Of a stretch of 64,000 bases of DNA, positions 21,001-36,000 are shown piece after piece. Made by a program: the position numbers and the translations under genes. The stretch is from Guillardia theta CCMP2712 (lineage: Eukaryota > Cryptophyceae > Pyrenomonadales > Geminigeraceae), in NCBI RefSeq assembly GCF_000315625.1, contig NW_005434604.1, positions 73,643 through 137,642 of the forward strand, read 5' to 3'. Position 1 is the stretch's first letter, and the number at the start of each line of letters is the position of its first letter. Below the pieces are notes generated by a model. It worked only from the letters and a program-made list of their open reading frames with translations, was not told where the DNA came from and did not search any database.

Positions 21001-24000
21001 AAGGAGGAATTGAAGAAGGACAAAGAACAAAAATGCGGCAAGTGCATAAGTGAGTGTCAAAAGAACAACCAAGCGACTCCATTTCGAAAAATGTTGATAG
21101 GACACCCCGCGTAGAACTTGATCTGGTTGACACCAGCTGAAGCAGAAAACGTCATCTCATATGAGGATGTAAACGCTGATTCTCACCAGTGCACAAGTCG
21201 TTGAACTTGAATCTTTCATCTTTCGATGTATCTACAATGGTGCTCGTCACGCGAGAACGACAAGATAGCTGGGGAACGAACCTAGAACCACCAGCACACC
21301 CTTGGTGCTCTCCCTCTCATGCTCCTTTAAGATCGTGTGCGCACAGATGGAGATGTCTCTGTCTGCGGATCCTTGTCAACTAGCTGGGAGCTCACGAACT
21401 CCCCCTGCACTTACCAATGACATGCACGTCGTAGCCGATGGTGGCCTTGGACCACTGTCTCTCTGCGTCGATGAAGTTGATGGCGGCACTGAGCGTCCTA
21501 AATGCCCTCTGCTCGACGTCAGGTGCACAGCCCGACATCGAGCTCCTCCTCACTCACTTGCGCAAGTAAGGCAAACGAGTCAAACTCTGAATCTGCTGGC
21601 GTGTCCATGATCCCCAGCTCTTCAAGGACTGCGAGGAGGAGGCAGAGAAGATCCGAGTCAACCTGAGCTCACTCTCCCGTCGCCTCCTCTTGCTCTCACC
21701 TTTCAGCCTCCCTGCCTCGTCGGGCGGCGTCGGAGCAGGAACGTGCATCGGGTGCCTGCTCAACAGGATCATGGAGGACGCAGACGTGCTCGCAGCCGAC
21801 AGAGCAAGGAGGACAACACGCGACATCAGGCTGAGCCCATAAGACGCAAACGTAGCAGGAACGATAGAGGCAAAAGAGAAGCGCAGCAAGGCATGATCTT
21901 CTCTTCTTTCAGTGTGCATTCATATCAGATTTCGCGCGTGACAGCACCATGGCTTGATGAGTTGACCATCTCCGTTCCATATCTCCGCATCCAAATCTTG
22001 ATCTCCAAACGAGCCCTCATTCAAGGAGCTGAAGAAGTTTCAATATAGAGCACAACACGCACTCCGTCTCCCTCCGTCACCTCTTTCTGTCCATGATGCG
22101 CAGCCCTCACAACGTCAACGATATCCGGAGGAAGGAGGAGATTCAGTGAGTCCCAGAGAACTGCTAATAGGATCAGTCTGGAGATGGTTGACAACTCAGC
22201 AAAGGGACTGTGGCAGGAGGATAAACACGATGGAAACATGGTGATAGGACAAACGTTGTGCCAACATACCTTCATTCCCTCGGAGCTAAACCACCTGCAT
22301 GCCAACAACCTACTGTATCTGCGAAGCCGACCAATCAGTCTTGTCGCCGACTGAAGGACAGCAAGGATGTTGATTCGCAGCACTCAAGGTATTCCGGGTG
22401 ACTTCTAACAATCTAACGCTATCACTCCACTGATTGCTCACAGCGGAAGCTCGATCCCATCCACTGACGTCCTCCTTGTCGTACCAGCCTCCACAGGTGT
22501 ATTTCCCTGCACCACCTGCGGCCTCTTTTTGCTTCTGATGCTCCTCATTACATCTTGGCTACACTTCCCTCTAGGGCACCTCCTGGTAACTTCCTTCTCA
22601 CTATGCCTGCTCCTGTCCTGTCCTCTCCTCTCTCCTCCTCACCCCCTAGACCCTCCCTTGCTGCTCCTCCGCTCCGCCCACCAATGCGGCATTCTCGACT
22701 GGCTTACAACTTAAAAATGCACAGAAGCTGATCTTTTAGCGATTTTGTACAATTGTATACAAAAGTGTTTACATATGAGTGATTATTTGAGTACAATAAA
22801 CTTAAAAGATTTTAAGCAAGAGGTCAAAAGGGAACAGACTTGTCTCGTTTTTGATGGTTGCCATGGTAATATGACGAGGACACCGAGCAATCCGCCCCAT
22901 GGCTGAGCAGAGTCAAGGAGGAGAAGTGTAGGGCGAAACCAGTCTTGGGGAGAAAAGTTGCAGAAGGACCCAGAGAAAGCTCCTCATTGCAGTGCAAATT
23001 GAATTATTACGTAGAATCTACTCGACCTTGCGATTACTAAGTGGAAAAGCTGGAAAAGCTGACAACTTGTCATAACTTTCACCCAAATGGCATCGTCTAA
23101 GGCAGATATACTTTCCGAATGACTGAGACCTGAAGATAGAAGAGGGCACACTCTGAATGCAACAAGGGGCATAGCAAAAGTACACGTTATATTGCAGTGT
23201 GTTGATGATTTTCCTCTTTTTAAAGAACGAGTTCCTCTCTCCCAAGCTTTCATTTGTTTCCTTGGCTCGCAGGAAATTCGTTGGATCCTTGACCTTCACC
23301 AAGTGAGACGCTTCAACATGTCAAACATGCTCTCACCGAAGCTTCCGCGCGCGGCATGGTCGTTCTTTAGCATGGTATTTCCTCGTGACTGATTCTGCTA
23401 GACAGCGCGTGAATGAAGGACATCTTGTGAATGAAATCCCTCCTCTACCTGTCTGTTCTGCTCCAAGATCTGCTGGAAAGAGCGCATTCCAAAGGGGGGA
23501 GGAGGAACATTTGCCACGCCCTGAGACAGCGAGTTAGCGAGGAGAAGACCTTGGGATGAGGTCACATTGTTGGCGATGGGAGCCTGCTCTCCTGGCTTCC
23601 CTGGCGGGTGCGGCATGGCAAAGAGGGAGTTCTGCGGGCTCGACCATCAGATCATCGCATCCTCCTGCAGTCAGCCAACCTGGAATGGGTTGAGGCCTGG
23701 CGCAAACATGTTGGGCTGGTGAGGCAGCTTGCCGACTTGGCTCGCATCCATGCCCTGGCAGGGGAGCAGGTCAGAGGAAGGGGTGGGAAGGCGCGATGCT
23801 GCCGCACCATCTGCATCATTTGCTGGTTCATCTGATCGTGCGGGATTTGCCCGTAGAAAGGTGGCCTGCCAAACAAGCATCAGCGCTGCTGAGAAGGGCT
23901 GAGTGACGCTGACGCTGTACTCACATGCCCCGGTGGAAGAAGGATGCTAGGAAAGGCGAGTTGGGATCCATCCTACAAACCTTTCAGTTCTTGAGCTCAC

Positions 24001-27000
24001 GGTCGCTCAGTTCGCACCCCTCGGGAGCTCCTGCAACCGCACCGGCCGGTGGGATGGGCATGGACACTGCGACAAATCTCAATGCGACCACCGCAGGTTC
24101 GACATGCTGTACCGTAGCATCCTTTCTTATCGAGAGCGCAAGGAACGTGCTTGTACGGTCTTGGTCCTGTGAGAGAGAGGGGTAGTAAAGTCTGAAGACG
24201 GACTTTGGCGATGTATGTGCTGGGAATCAGCTTGTCGTGCTCCTGAAGCAGCTCTTTGTACACCTTTCTTAGCGTAACCTCAGTCAAGCCGGTAACCTAG
24301 AAGAGCATGGATTCAGAGGAGCACTCAAACAAACAGCCCTGGCGAACTCACCTTACAAATCTCTGTTTGGGTTTTCTTCTGATCTTCTAGATTGCAAGCT
24401 AGGTAGATTGCAGCCGCCGCTATGCTGATAGGATTCCTTCGTGTGCATACATTGTGCGTTGTTGCATTCTCCCCGATTGTAATCGCGAGCTGTTCTGCTT
24501 GCCCTTGCATCCCAAGAACTCTGCAAAATTGGGGCATGTGGGAGCTCACTGGATGGTGTGTCATTTAAGAGAAACACATAACCGCCTGTCTGAACCTGAG
24601 GCAGTGCTAGACATGCTGCTCGAGTCCAGCGCTTGCTGAACAGCTTTGATACCCTGGAAACAGAGCAAGTGGGTTCCCGCACGGATGGATCAAAACTATA
24701 GCTCACCTGAATCAAATCCTTCTGTAAAAGCCCAGAGGCAGCCGCAAACTCTGGCAAGTCGCGAGCGCGATCAGCCTTCCTCATGACGAGAACAAGGGAG
24801 GCGATAGCAAGAGACTCGACATTCTTGCTCCGAAGGTTCGAAGAGGCGTCGACGAACTGTTTGAACAACCTGAGGGCCTCATCGATATCCACCCTCTTAA
24901 TCCCCATCATCTCGCCGACGTCCAGCAGCTCGAAGTAAGCCACTAGGATGTACCGCAGTTTCGCATACCCCCCGCTGTCCTTCTTTGACTTGGGTTTCAC
25001 GCCCGTCAGTGCTGCTGCTGCCTGCTGCTGCTTCGCTGAGACTGGGCAGTCCACATCCAGATCGTGCAGGAGGCGCTCCAGCTCCGCAAGATCGCCCGGA
25101 AAGGTTCGAGCCGTCAGCGTGAAGGCTCCTTGTTGCTGCAGGGAGACCTGGGAGAAGGCAGTGATGAAGCCAGCGGCATGAAAGGGATCTCCTTCAACGT
25201 TGGAGTCAAACCTGTAGAGCAGTGAATTTGTATCATCGTGAAACCAGATCAAGCCAAGGGTCAAAATTAGGATTCATATCAACAAACTCCATGATCAGCA
25301 CAGATAGTCTCATATCATTCAGTCCATGAACACTACTCAACGATACAGCTGCACTCACTTGTGCTTGGCTAATGAGTCGTTGACCACTGCACAGTATGGG
25401 CTCTCCCGCTCGAAGTTGATGTTTGTGACACGGTAATCATTGTATCTTTCCTCAAGAATATGGTCGCAGGTCTCGCACTGTATTGTTTCGTTGGCTCTGT
25501 TCACCTTGAGGTCGGTAGATTTGCAAAACGCGCATTCCAAGCAAGAGCCTTTCATGCTCATCGTGTATTATGAGATGGGTAACTGAGAAAGACTGTGGTC
25601 CCCGAAGCTTATTCTTGATCGGTTAGGTTGAAGCAGGACAGCAAAAGTCAAACCCTCAGCCTTCGTCCCTGTCTTGCAGCATCTATCTCCGTTACCCTTG
25701 TTCTCGTCCTACCTCCCTAAACACGTCCCCAGCTCTTTCACAAACCGCTGCTTTCCAGGACAAGCTGCCGCCCTTGGCTCTGTGTACCTCTCTTCCGTTC
25801 TCACTGTGTCTCACTCCACTTTCTGTGCGTGCCTTCCTCTTCCACCACTTCCCAGCCGCTGACCACCGGCGGCATGGCGGGGCCCTTGTAGTGGCGGGCG
25901 AAACGCTGGTACTAAGAGAGAAGCCGGTACCGATTCAGCGATTTACACAATACAAATTTAAAAACTATATGAGATTAAAAATATATATCGCATCCAAGTT
26001 GGCACAAAGAGGTAGACACAAAACGTTTAAAACTACATGTAATATATACAATTATTTTGAGTGATGGTAGGTGTGATATGTAAAAATGCATCTTGGCTCG
26101 TGTAACATGGTACAACTGTGGGGACATTTTACTTCACTTTCTTTTTAAAAGGATGGGTATATTGAGATATACAACTCATTACTAAAAATCTTTTATTCTT
26201 AAAATATTATTTTAAAACCGCACGAAGGGGGGCGAACGGGCCCACCCCGCCATGAAAGCACCCCTACCACACCAAAAATTGGCCCAAAGGAGGGTGTCAT
26301 GAACAAAGATTGAAAAAGTGGTGGGTGGGTGATCTTTAGTGAGGGTAGTCGACTTGCAATTTGGGGTCTGCAAGGTTGAAAATAAGGGGTAGGGTAGTAA
26401 TTACAGTCATTCCTTAGGTGGGTCCGGATGTCTCAGGTTGCAACTTCATGCTGTGAAGGAGGCGGTGCGAGAAAGAGACGAGGAGGAGGATGGCGACGCC
26501 GACGAGACATGAGACATGGAGGAGAACTGGGCTAAGATTGATGTCGAGCTGCCATGACTTGTTGCGCCGAGGTGAGCAGAGGAACTTATGTGTGCGGGTG
26601 CGATGAAGTAAGAATACTGCAAGTGTTGTTCTGATTCCTCTGCATAAGAAAGGAATGAGCTCGTTAGTTAGTGTGCGATTGTTGCTGGATCTCGTGACAA
26701 ATTGTGACGGAATGCTATCCCGAGTGTTTTTTCTTCTTTTTCTTCCTGTGCTCCCTATCCTGATGCTCAGATCCGCTCCCCTGTATCGTCGCTGCTGCGC
26801 ACGAAGTTTACACCCAGCTTCACATCTTTCTATTTCCCTCTGTATACACCTCCCCCCCTTCTCCGCTTTGATGCCATTCTTACGCCTGATTCGTGCTGAC
26901 CTCTTCAACTTCGCAGGAGCAGGAGATATTCTACGTTCTCGGGCGTACAGCAAGTTCTTAGCACCTCCCAGCAGCTCACTTCCCTGCATGGACTGAGATT

Positions 27001-30000
27001 GCATTTCCTGCTATCAGCGCTGCTCAACATGGAAGCTGACGACACCCGAGGACCTCCGGAAAATGGTGGGGGGAAGAACACGATACTGAATCGCCTGCAT
27101 CAAGTGCTGGCACGCGTCGGAGTTCGGAGCGGGCCCAAGGACGAGAGTCCGACGAACTCACCGAGTCACAGTTCCTTGTCCCGCTCGACGAGCGACGAGA
27201 TCAGCCAGCCTAGCCTTCACCAGCACGAGTCGCTAGAGGTGGCGGACGGGAGGGTCTACCAGCATGCGCTGTCGCAACTGAACTCCTCTCAACCCCTGGA
27301 GAGACGGCTGGAAGTTCTGGACGAGCTGAGTGAGCTGGTGAGACAGTATAAGTTCGAGGATCCTAGGGAGATTTGGCTGAACCTCAAGGACCTGATAGAG
27401 TCGTCTCGTCCCTATCACTCCAAGGAGAAGGTGATCAACTTCATTGGAGCGCTGTGCTCCGGCGACCCCAAGAATCCTGGGTGCAACTTCAACCGCCTTG
27501 GGGTCTTGAGATGTCATTTCTTTGCTATCGCACAGAATCAAGGGAGCAATCTGGGGAGGAAGCTGCAGCTGCAGCTTCTCTCGCACGTCACGAAAGGCGG
27601 GCAGAATGCGTCGCCCTTTGAGAGGGAGACTTGCGACTTGTTGATTGAGTGGTTGGAGGGCATCGCCACCGTTCAGAGCGACGAGGTGGACCACAAGTTT
27701 GGCTGCAAGCTCCTGATCTACTCCGCGACCTTTGTTAAGTACAACCCCGTCACTCTGTTGGATGACCAGTCGACGCGACTGCTGCAGGCCGTTTGCTCAG
27801 TTTGCGAGTCCAACTGCCAGGATTCCACTTCCAAAGAGGAGAATCAGGTTGCTCGGCAAGCAAACAGGATGCAGAAGCAGGATGAGGTGGTTGGCTGCTC
27901 CTCTACAGGCCTGAAATCCGAGGTCTGCTACGAGCTCATCAAATCCTGCCTGGCATTCTTCGACGTCGTCGCTCGCTACACGATGCCGCAGGAGAATTCG
28001 GTAAGGGCACTCTCCCGTCCTCCTCTGTTCCTCTCTTACTGTCACCTTGCAGGTGCGAACTCTCACAGAGACTCTTTGCAGGGCGGTGAACGAGGCAAAA
28101 GTGAGCAAGGACTCGTGGCTGGTGATGCGGAGTGTCTTGATGGGAGCATATTGCAGTGTGGCCTTCAACCGCCTGCTCGACATTCTGCAGGAGCCCCCCC
28201 GCTCGAAATCAATCTTGCCAGCCACGAGTGTCTTGCACAAGGTGGCAGAGAGTGACTTTGATCCTGAGAGGCACACAAACAAGACAAGAGGTGCCATCTA
28301 CCTTGTCAGCATGGCGGCCTGGGGGTCGTCGAAGGTCGAGTCGCTCAGCATGCTGTACTCACGACAGGTGCCCTTACCCTGGGTCCTGATGAATTGCTGA
28401 TCTTGTGATAGAGCATCTTGGAAGCGTTGCTGGCGTCCGTGGAAGCGAACCAGGAGCCGATCATCGCGCATGAAATCCTCCTTTCAGTGGATCGACTGCT
28501 CAAGACTTCGGGGAACACCCTCCGGTTCGAATGGACCGTCATCATCACCATGCTGCAGAGAATCGCTGCTGTCATGAACTTCTCCATCGGCCCTTCCGCC
28601 TCCTTCGTCAGCCAGAGCCCAAAAGCACGGATGGTGCAGGCCATAGATGCGTCTGAGACTCAGCATGAACCTCAGGTGAAAACTGTCCTGCTTATTCCCT
28701 TCCCGCACCGCACTGATCAAGGACTGCAGAGGTTTGGGACTAATTATTCCAGGAGCCTGGATCAAGACAGTTTCATGGCCTTGTCACGGGCAGCCATGAT
28801 GTCATCCTCGCAGAAGAACCTGCTCGTCTCCTCAGAGAGTTCTTTGACCAGCAGTCGGGCGAATCCAAGGGCCCAAGACGCCGCCATGAATCTGAAGACT
28901 TGTTCTGTGGAGCTCGAGGACCTGAAGCGAGTGTTAGCGACAATGAAAGCAATGCACGACAGCGACATGTTTCAAGGGCTCGAGGCTGATTTCTATGGTT
29001 TGATTCGGATGGTGGTGGCGCATGTGCCGGAGCAGGTACGTCAGGATGATCCTGCACGCGACAGCATTAGCTGCCCACTGACTCCCTCGCAGCTGGCCCT
29101 GGAGTGTTTCGAACATCACATAGATCTGATATACCCCGCGCATCCTCTCTGGCTGCAAACTCTGTCTGAGGTCATGTTCTCATTCTACAAGACCTGCACG
29201 TTCCCTGAAGTGAGAGTGCGCGCCCTGCAATCCCTCCAGCTGTTGCTGGAAGACTACAAGAGCATGTGAGCAAGCGTCCAGTGCCAGCATCCTTAAATGC
29301 TTGCTGTGACCTATAAACAGGTACGAGCAGGAGATCACAGATGTAGCCGTTGTTCCCTTCCTCGGGGACATCGCCACGGAAAAGAACGCCAAGGTGTGGA
29401 AGCAGGTAAGAGAAGGGATGCGGGCTCCGGCTACAAAGTGACAGAAACTTGTGGCCAGGGCCTTGAACTTCTCATCTACCTGGCAAAGCACATGAAATGC
29501 GACAGGTGAAAACGTTTGCAGATGCTGTCTCGTCGATCTCACTCTCCTCCCCTCCTGCTATCCTCCTCCAGATTCGAGGTCATCCTTCAGATCCTGCATG
29601 ACGCGGCCAAGGTGGAAGGGAACGAGGATCTCCGGCTGGCAGCAGTGCAGGCGCTGATGAGACTCCTCCCAGCTGCAGTCAAGCACCTTCCCACCTCGAG
29701 GTTCACGGCCCTCTGGGACAAGTTGCTGGGGCTTGCAGATCAGCCTGTTAGCCCCAACCGCCTCAAGAGCGCTGCTGCTGACCCTGTCAAGTGCGAGATC
29801 CTCTCGTTGCTCACGTGCATGCAGAGGTTGACTTGTTTTTTCGGTGCTGCCCGTTCACCTGCTAACCTGAGCCCCCAGCACCTCAAACTACCGACCGAAG
29901 CTTGAGATCCCCGGGGAGGAGGCATCGGTTTGCCCTTGCTCGCTTGCGCAGACGAGCAGCAAGCAGTCTAGCTCGTACGTCTCCCCTGCCTGATGATCTC

Positions 30001-33000
30001 CCTTGCTAACGAGCAGAAACTTCAGACATGGTGGAGGCAGCGAAGAAACGGCGAGGCTGATGATCGACACAGAAACCGAGAAGCTGTCCGACAACGTCCC
30101 GTCTGGGAGTCTGGGAGACAGAAATGTCAGCAACCAGAGCAGTCAGAGCGCGAGCGTGCGCTGCCACCTTGATGTCCAGCATTTGTTCGATACTCTCTTG
30201 ACGTCCATCACAAGCGACAGAGTCAGCCAGCAGGAGTTCACCGTATGCACTGCAGGATTGATCCGCTGCCTTCAGAACCATTTCATCTTCGATGGGCAGG
30301 ACATCTTGCCCCTCTACCACCTGCTCCTTGAGCGTCTCCCCAGTCTGTCGTGGGGGCCAACAGGCAACAATCAATCTTCCAACATGAAAGACTTGGACGT
30401 GCAAAGCCAAGGAGAGAGTCAAAACAGGAACAAGAACTACAAGGCAGGATATCACCTGCTGGGACTGCTGTTGGGAGGATGGAACAATCAACTCGCAACC
30501 AAACATGTTCGGAGTGGAATACATGCTCTGACCTATGGCTTATATTCCGCGCACAACTCACAGCCTGGAAGGAATCTGAATGACTCTCAGGTGACGAATG
30601 ATTTTTTTTGGTTGCTCTCGATGGTTTGACATGCGTCCTCCTTGATAGAATCCCAGCCCTGCCGCATCGCAGCCTCCCGACCCTGGCGAATTCTTTCAGC
30701 GCATCAAATGCAACGGGGAGGTGACTCTGACGTGTTTGGACTACCTCTCCATCTTCTGCGTCATATACCCCGATCTCATCCTCGAGCACCTGCCGGCCAT
30801 GCTGACAATGGCAAAGTTGCTCGCCGACCGGCCCAACGAGACCACTCTCATCATCCACTGCCTGGAGTACATGAAGTTCGTCGCTGTCAAGATTCCCGGC
30901 ATGACAACCCCGATGCCTCATAACATGTTCAGGCAGGGCCTCGATGTCATGATCGTCTTCATCAACAAGAACCGTTGGGGAGGTCTGATAGCCAACCTGG
31001 CTGGCCGCGCGCTCTCGCTCTGGTGGATCCATACTCCTGTCATGCTGCGAGCGGAGTTCATCCGATCGGTCGCACAGCCGATGCTGCTGGACAGCGCGCA
31101 CAAGGAAGACTCGATGAGTGCGATCATGCTGGACTTTTTCCTGCTCAACGACGACTCGAGCATGCGGAGCGTCGGCCTGCCCTACAACGACAACACGGAG
31201 GCCCTGTTCGACAGGGAGGGCGTGAAGAAGAAGACCTACGTGCTGAGAGACACATGCTTCACCATCCGGTCCACTCCCCTAGGCCTCATCGACCTCAAGA
31301 CGAGAAGGGCAACGGACATGCGTCGCTGGGTCTTCTTCGCAGCTGTGGGAGGGAGTGGGATGGGGAGCTCCCACTGCAATCCCGTGGTCGCCATCGACGG
31401 GCTCCTCCACCTGATCTCTGCTACCCTGACTATCCGGGACGTCTCGCACATCGAAGTGCCTCAGGCTGAAGCAGAGGAAGAGGAGGGGCTGACGGGGAGG
31501 AGCGAGGAGGTTGAGGCTGCTGAGTCCAGGAATGGAAGTGAAATCCTGTCTTCAGCTACTCCGCAGCTCTCGGCTGCCGATAAGAGGAGCAAGAGCCAGT
31601 CCCAGGAATGCCAAGTCAGCCCTGGAGGGCAGAGGAAGGGTTCGTCCTCAAGCTCCGCTCTGCCAGCGGCACCTGTTCCAGCGGCTGACTGCGAAGCTCC
31701 AGAGCCGGACCTGATCCTCATGGAGTGGAGGAGAGGACCGTTGGGGGAAGGGATCAAGGACAGCTCCCTGACTCCCTGCGAGCTGAAGCAGAGTGACGCT
31801 CTCAACCGGGCCATCCGCCTCCTCGATAACACCCCAGTCACCCTGACCCACAAGTTCGGCGTCATTTACATCGCCCATGGCCAGCGGACAGAGGCCGAGT
31901 TCCTGGCAAACACGGGAGGGAGCGCGAGGTACGAAGCCTTCCTGCGCGGCCTGGGTCACTATGCGTCTCTGGTGGACTGCAATGATGACGTGTTCACGGG
32001 GGGGCTGGACCGGAGCATGCAGAAGCGAGACGGGGAGATCGCGCTGTTCTGGCGGAACAGTCTGGTCCAGTGCGTCTTCTTCGTGGGTACCCTGATGCCC
32101 AACGAGGCGGGGGCAGAGCAGGTGAACAAGAAGAGGTTCATCGGCAACTCGCACGTCAAGGTCGTGTACACTGACTCGGACTACGGATTCTCCCTGGACT
32201 CACTGTCCGGCCAGTTCAACCTCGTCGTCGTCCTCCTCGTCCCCCTTGCCGACGGCTTCTTCCGCGTGTCTGTCCTGCGAGCGCCCTCGGTCCCTCTCAT
32301 CGGCCCCGGGCTTGACTCCTTCCTAGTACCCGAAGAGTCTCTTCCCATGATCGTCCGCCGGCTGCTGATAGATGCGGACATTGCGGCTATGATCGCCTCT
32401 AACGGGGACGAGCAGTACTCGTCCAACTGGCAGGAACGGCTGAAACAGCTGAGGCTGATGAAGCAGCGGCATCAGATGACGTGAGGGAGGGTAGGAGGAG
32501 GGAAACTTATTCTTTTTACTGTTTGTCCGGCTTGCAGGGGTGAAACGGAGTCTCAACCATGTGAAGCGATGATGTAGTATTGTTTGTGTTGATAAACTCG
32601 GATAAACCAAAGACCCTCAAGACTGTCGGTCGGTCTCACAGGCTGCTGACTCCGTGACATGCTGGACTTGACCGGCTCAGCCGGAGGAACCTTGCTGGGG
32701 AGCAGCGGCGGGCCACGGGCCGCCGGGGACGGGGCGCCTACTAGTACTGAGAAGCTTATTAGTTGTGCCAAGGGTAGGGTAGTTGCACTTCGGAAAGAGG
32801 GTCATGGTTCAGAATCGAAATTATCCAAGAAAATGTGAAACTTCTGGATAAATTTTCAACTATGTGTTTATATTTTGAACAGAATTGGAAAATTCAAAAT
32901 GAGTGGTTTGACTTTTTTTCCTTTCGGGAGTGGCGAAATGATGGCGGCGAAAGAGGTAAGAGAGAAGGCAAGGAAGAGAAGGAGGAGGGGTAGGGGGAGG

Positions 33001-36000
33001 AGGAGGAGGAGGAGAGTAGAAGGTAGAGGGTGGAGTAGGAGTTGAGGACGATGATTGTATCTAGTATCAAAGATGATTGGATGGAACATGGCCAGGATTA
33101 GAAAGTCGAATCGATCGGCCGCAAGCGGGAATTCCCTCTTGCAGGACGACGTTGCTGCATGAGTCGAGTAGTTCAACTCTTACAACACGTCACATTGATT
33201 TGTTGCTTCCTCTACAGGGCTATGGCGCTTCATCAGATGCAGCCGGTAGCTCCAAGCCAAGCATCCGAAGCTTTGGCGCATACAAGAGGTTTTGGGAAAA
33301 GAAAACCGGGACATCTCCCAACAAAGACGATGTTTCTCCACCGTCCAAGGGAGGAGGTGTAACTCAGTCTGAATACAAGCCGGTCTTCCATCCTAGGAAG
33401 CTGCCGGTAGGATCTACCAGACCAACTGCTGCTGAAGGCAGCGGGCAAGTGAAGCAAGTTGATTTCGCTTCTACGGTCAGAAAGGAAAGACCTCCACAGA
33501 CGTAAAGATAAAGATGGTGATGGTGATATCATGACGGCTCTGTTGAACAGGGTTTCAACTTACGGCGCAAACTTCAACACTCCCCGAATCAACAAGCTGA
33601 AAGAATACCTCAGGAAGTTAAAACTTGACAGGTAGATTCTGAAGTTTGAAACTGATGAAAAGAAGCTGAGATGCTCTTCAAGGTATCTTGGCGCCATGAA
33701 CAGGAAGCTGGGGGTTGGCCTGATCTCTGACCTCTTGCTCATCACCGAGGAGGTCGGAAGCACCTTTGCCTTACCCTTGCCACCCGGCCCTTCTCATCTC
33801 GCGTACAGGATGTCAACTCTCTTGGTATGCGGCCGATAGAAGCTCGGAGGTTCCTGTTGGAGCTGGAGCACCTCAGGTCCCCCATCATTCATGAGGATGA
33901 AGCCTTGACGTCTCTTCTCCGTTTGAAGGACCGTGGACGCGTCCTGTATCGACGGCAGCCGAAGTGAAGTGAAGAGGAGTTTTGAGCTTACTTGACAAGC
34001 TTCCTCAGCCCCCCCTCTACGTCCGAGCTCTGAGATGTCATTTACATCGGTACGAAGCGTCCCTGTCCTTGCCATGCTCTCCGATTGCTCACTGTCTTGC
34101 CAGGACGCCGAGCAGCGAGAGATGGGGTCCGTAGACTGGCAGCTGTTGAAGTTTGAGACTTCTCCCATTGCTTCGAAACCAGCGCATACCAGCATCGAGC
34201 TCTCCCCAACACAGCTGCTGACGTTGGCAAACCAGAAGATGGTGGCGGAGGCCAAGCAGAAGGTGCTGAATGAGATGCGTGAAAGCAAGTAAGGTGAACG
34301 ACAACTCTCAGGAACTAGAGAGGCAGGAGGCGTTGCGGCACAGGAACGCTGTGAATGCCAGGCAAAGTCAGGTGAAGAGGAGGATATTCGTTGAGGCATG
34401 GCTTGACTCTCTGCTCTTCCCCGTCCTCCCTTATCATCTTTGTACCTTGTCTACATTGCTTCTCTCCTCGTTCCATTCTTCGAAGGTCTACTTGGAGCAC
34501 CTGGTCATGAACGCTTGCGTGGTAGCGCACCTGATTCACTAAACTCCTTCTGTCTTACATTCATTATCAGAGTCAATCCCCTGGCAACGTTTCTTCGTCC
34601 TCCTTGGATAATTCAATCACTCACAGCGGGAAAACTAACAACGTCAGGAATTGTTTGTATTCGGCTTCAGTAGTTCTGACTGCTTGTCTATCTGCAGTTC
34701 GCTGAAGTCAAACAGCTCGGCCGCAGTCAGGAATTTGTTCGTCTTGCGGCGGCTAAACCCGTCGAGGCACAAGCACCACGCGAGCAAGAGCAAGAATCTG
34801 GTACGGCAACTTGTGCGTGGTCAGGGGATGTTTGTAACGTTGAGCTCGAAGACGCAAATGTCTCTGTCGCTCACGGCAACGAATGGTTCGGTCTGCCTTC
34901 AACGCCCAGCCAGCCGCACAAGCCCGAGTGAGTGACACCATTATTTGGTTACATAGAGCTCAAACTCTCTGCAGAATGCCTGACATGCAGAGGTCCACGC
35001 ACATGAACAAGGTTGTCTAATGATCGACGGGAGCTATTGTGTTGACACTTGCCAGGAGGGCATCGCGGCAGGTCGAGGAGATGCGTCAGTGGATGGGGAG
35101 AGGAGGCAGGTGAAGCAGGTAAAGCCGAGCACATGAGCTATGAATGCTCTGACCGGCATGGCCTCAGCTCCTCAAGAGTCAAGAGCCAGCCATGAACGGT
35201 TCGACACCATTCCAACCTGAAGGTAAATATGCGAATGATCCCCTACCTCTCCTCTACTCCTGCGATCCTCGTCTGCTCGCTACTGAACGTTTGGTGCAGA
35301 GAACGATGAGCACGAAATAGAGACGGTTGAAGATGTTTCGACAGAAACATCTCAGCGAGGTCAACAATTACGCTCAAGTGAGGCAGACTGATTGGTTTTC
35401 AGATCAAGTTTCGACTCGGAAAAGTTCTAAGACGTTGGTAAAAGAGACTCCCAGGACGGTAGGGCTCGATGCCTCCTCTTTCTTTCCCTCAATCACTCCT
35501 CTCTGTCTCAGTTTTGCTCTACTGTCTTTTCTTCGTTGTCTGTAGCTCCTCTCTCGTCTCTTTCTCTATCTTGTTTCCCCACAATGACCTGCTCGTAGAT
35601 CGCAGGCCAAGCTGCCAAGGCTGAGACAGACAAAGCTGCCACCTACAACATGTGACAACGGAGGAGGGAGGAGGGAGGGAGGGAGGGAGGGAGGGAGGGA
35701 GGGAGGGAGGGAGGAAAGATTGAATGAATTTCAAGGTGTGGAGGCCGTGAAGGAGCAAGAAGTAACGTGCTGAGCAGGAGAACTCTGGCAGCATGGAAAA
35801 CTTCAAAGCACATGCGGTCTCAGACCATCCCTGCGGTTACCAAGGAAGAGGGACAAAGTTTCAGCCCGCAAGGAGACAGCAGATGGAGCGCGGGGTTCTC
35901 GCTTCCTCCTCAGACGGTTGGCCAGAGGCTTCCCAAGAATGATTGGGCTTCAGCTCTCAAGAAGTCCAGTCTCCTCTCCTCTCCTCCTCCCCCTTCCCCA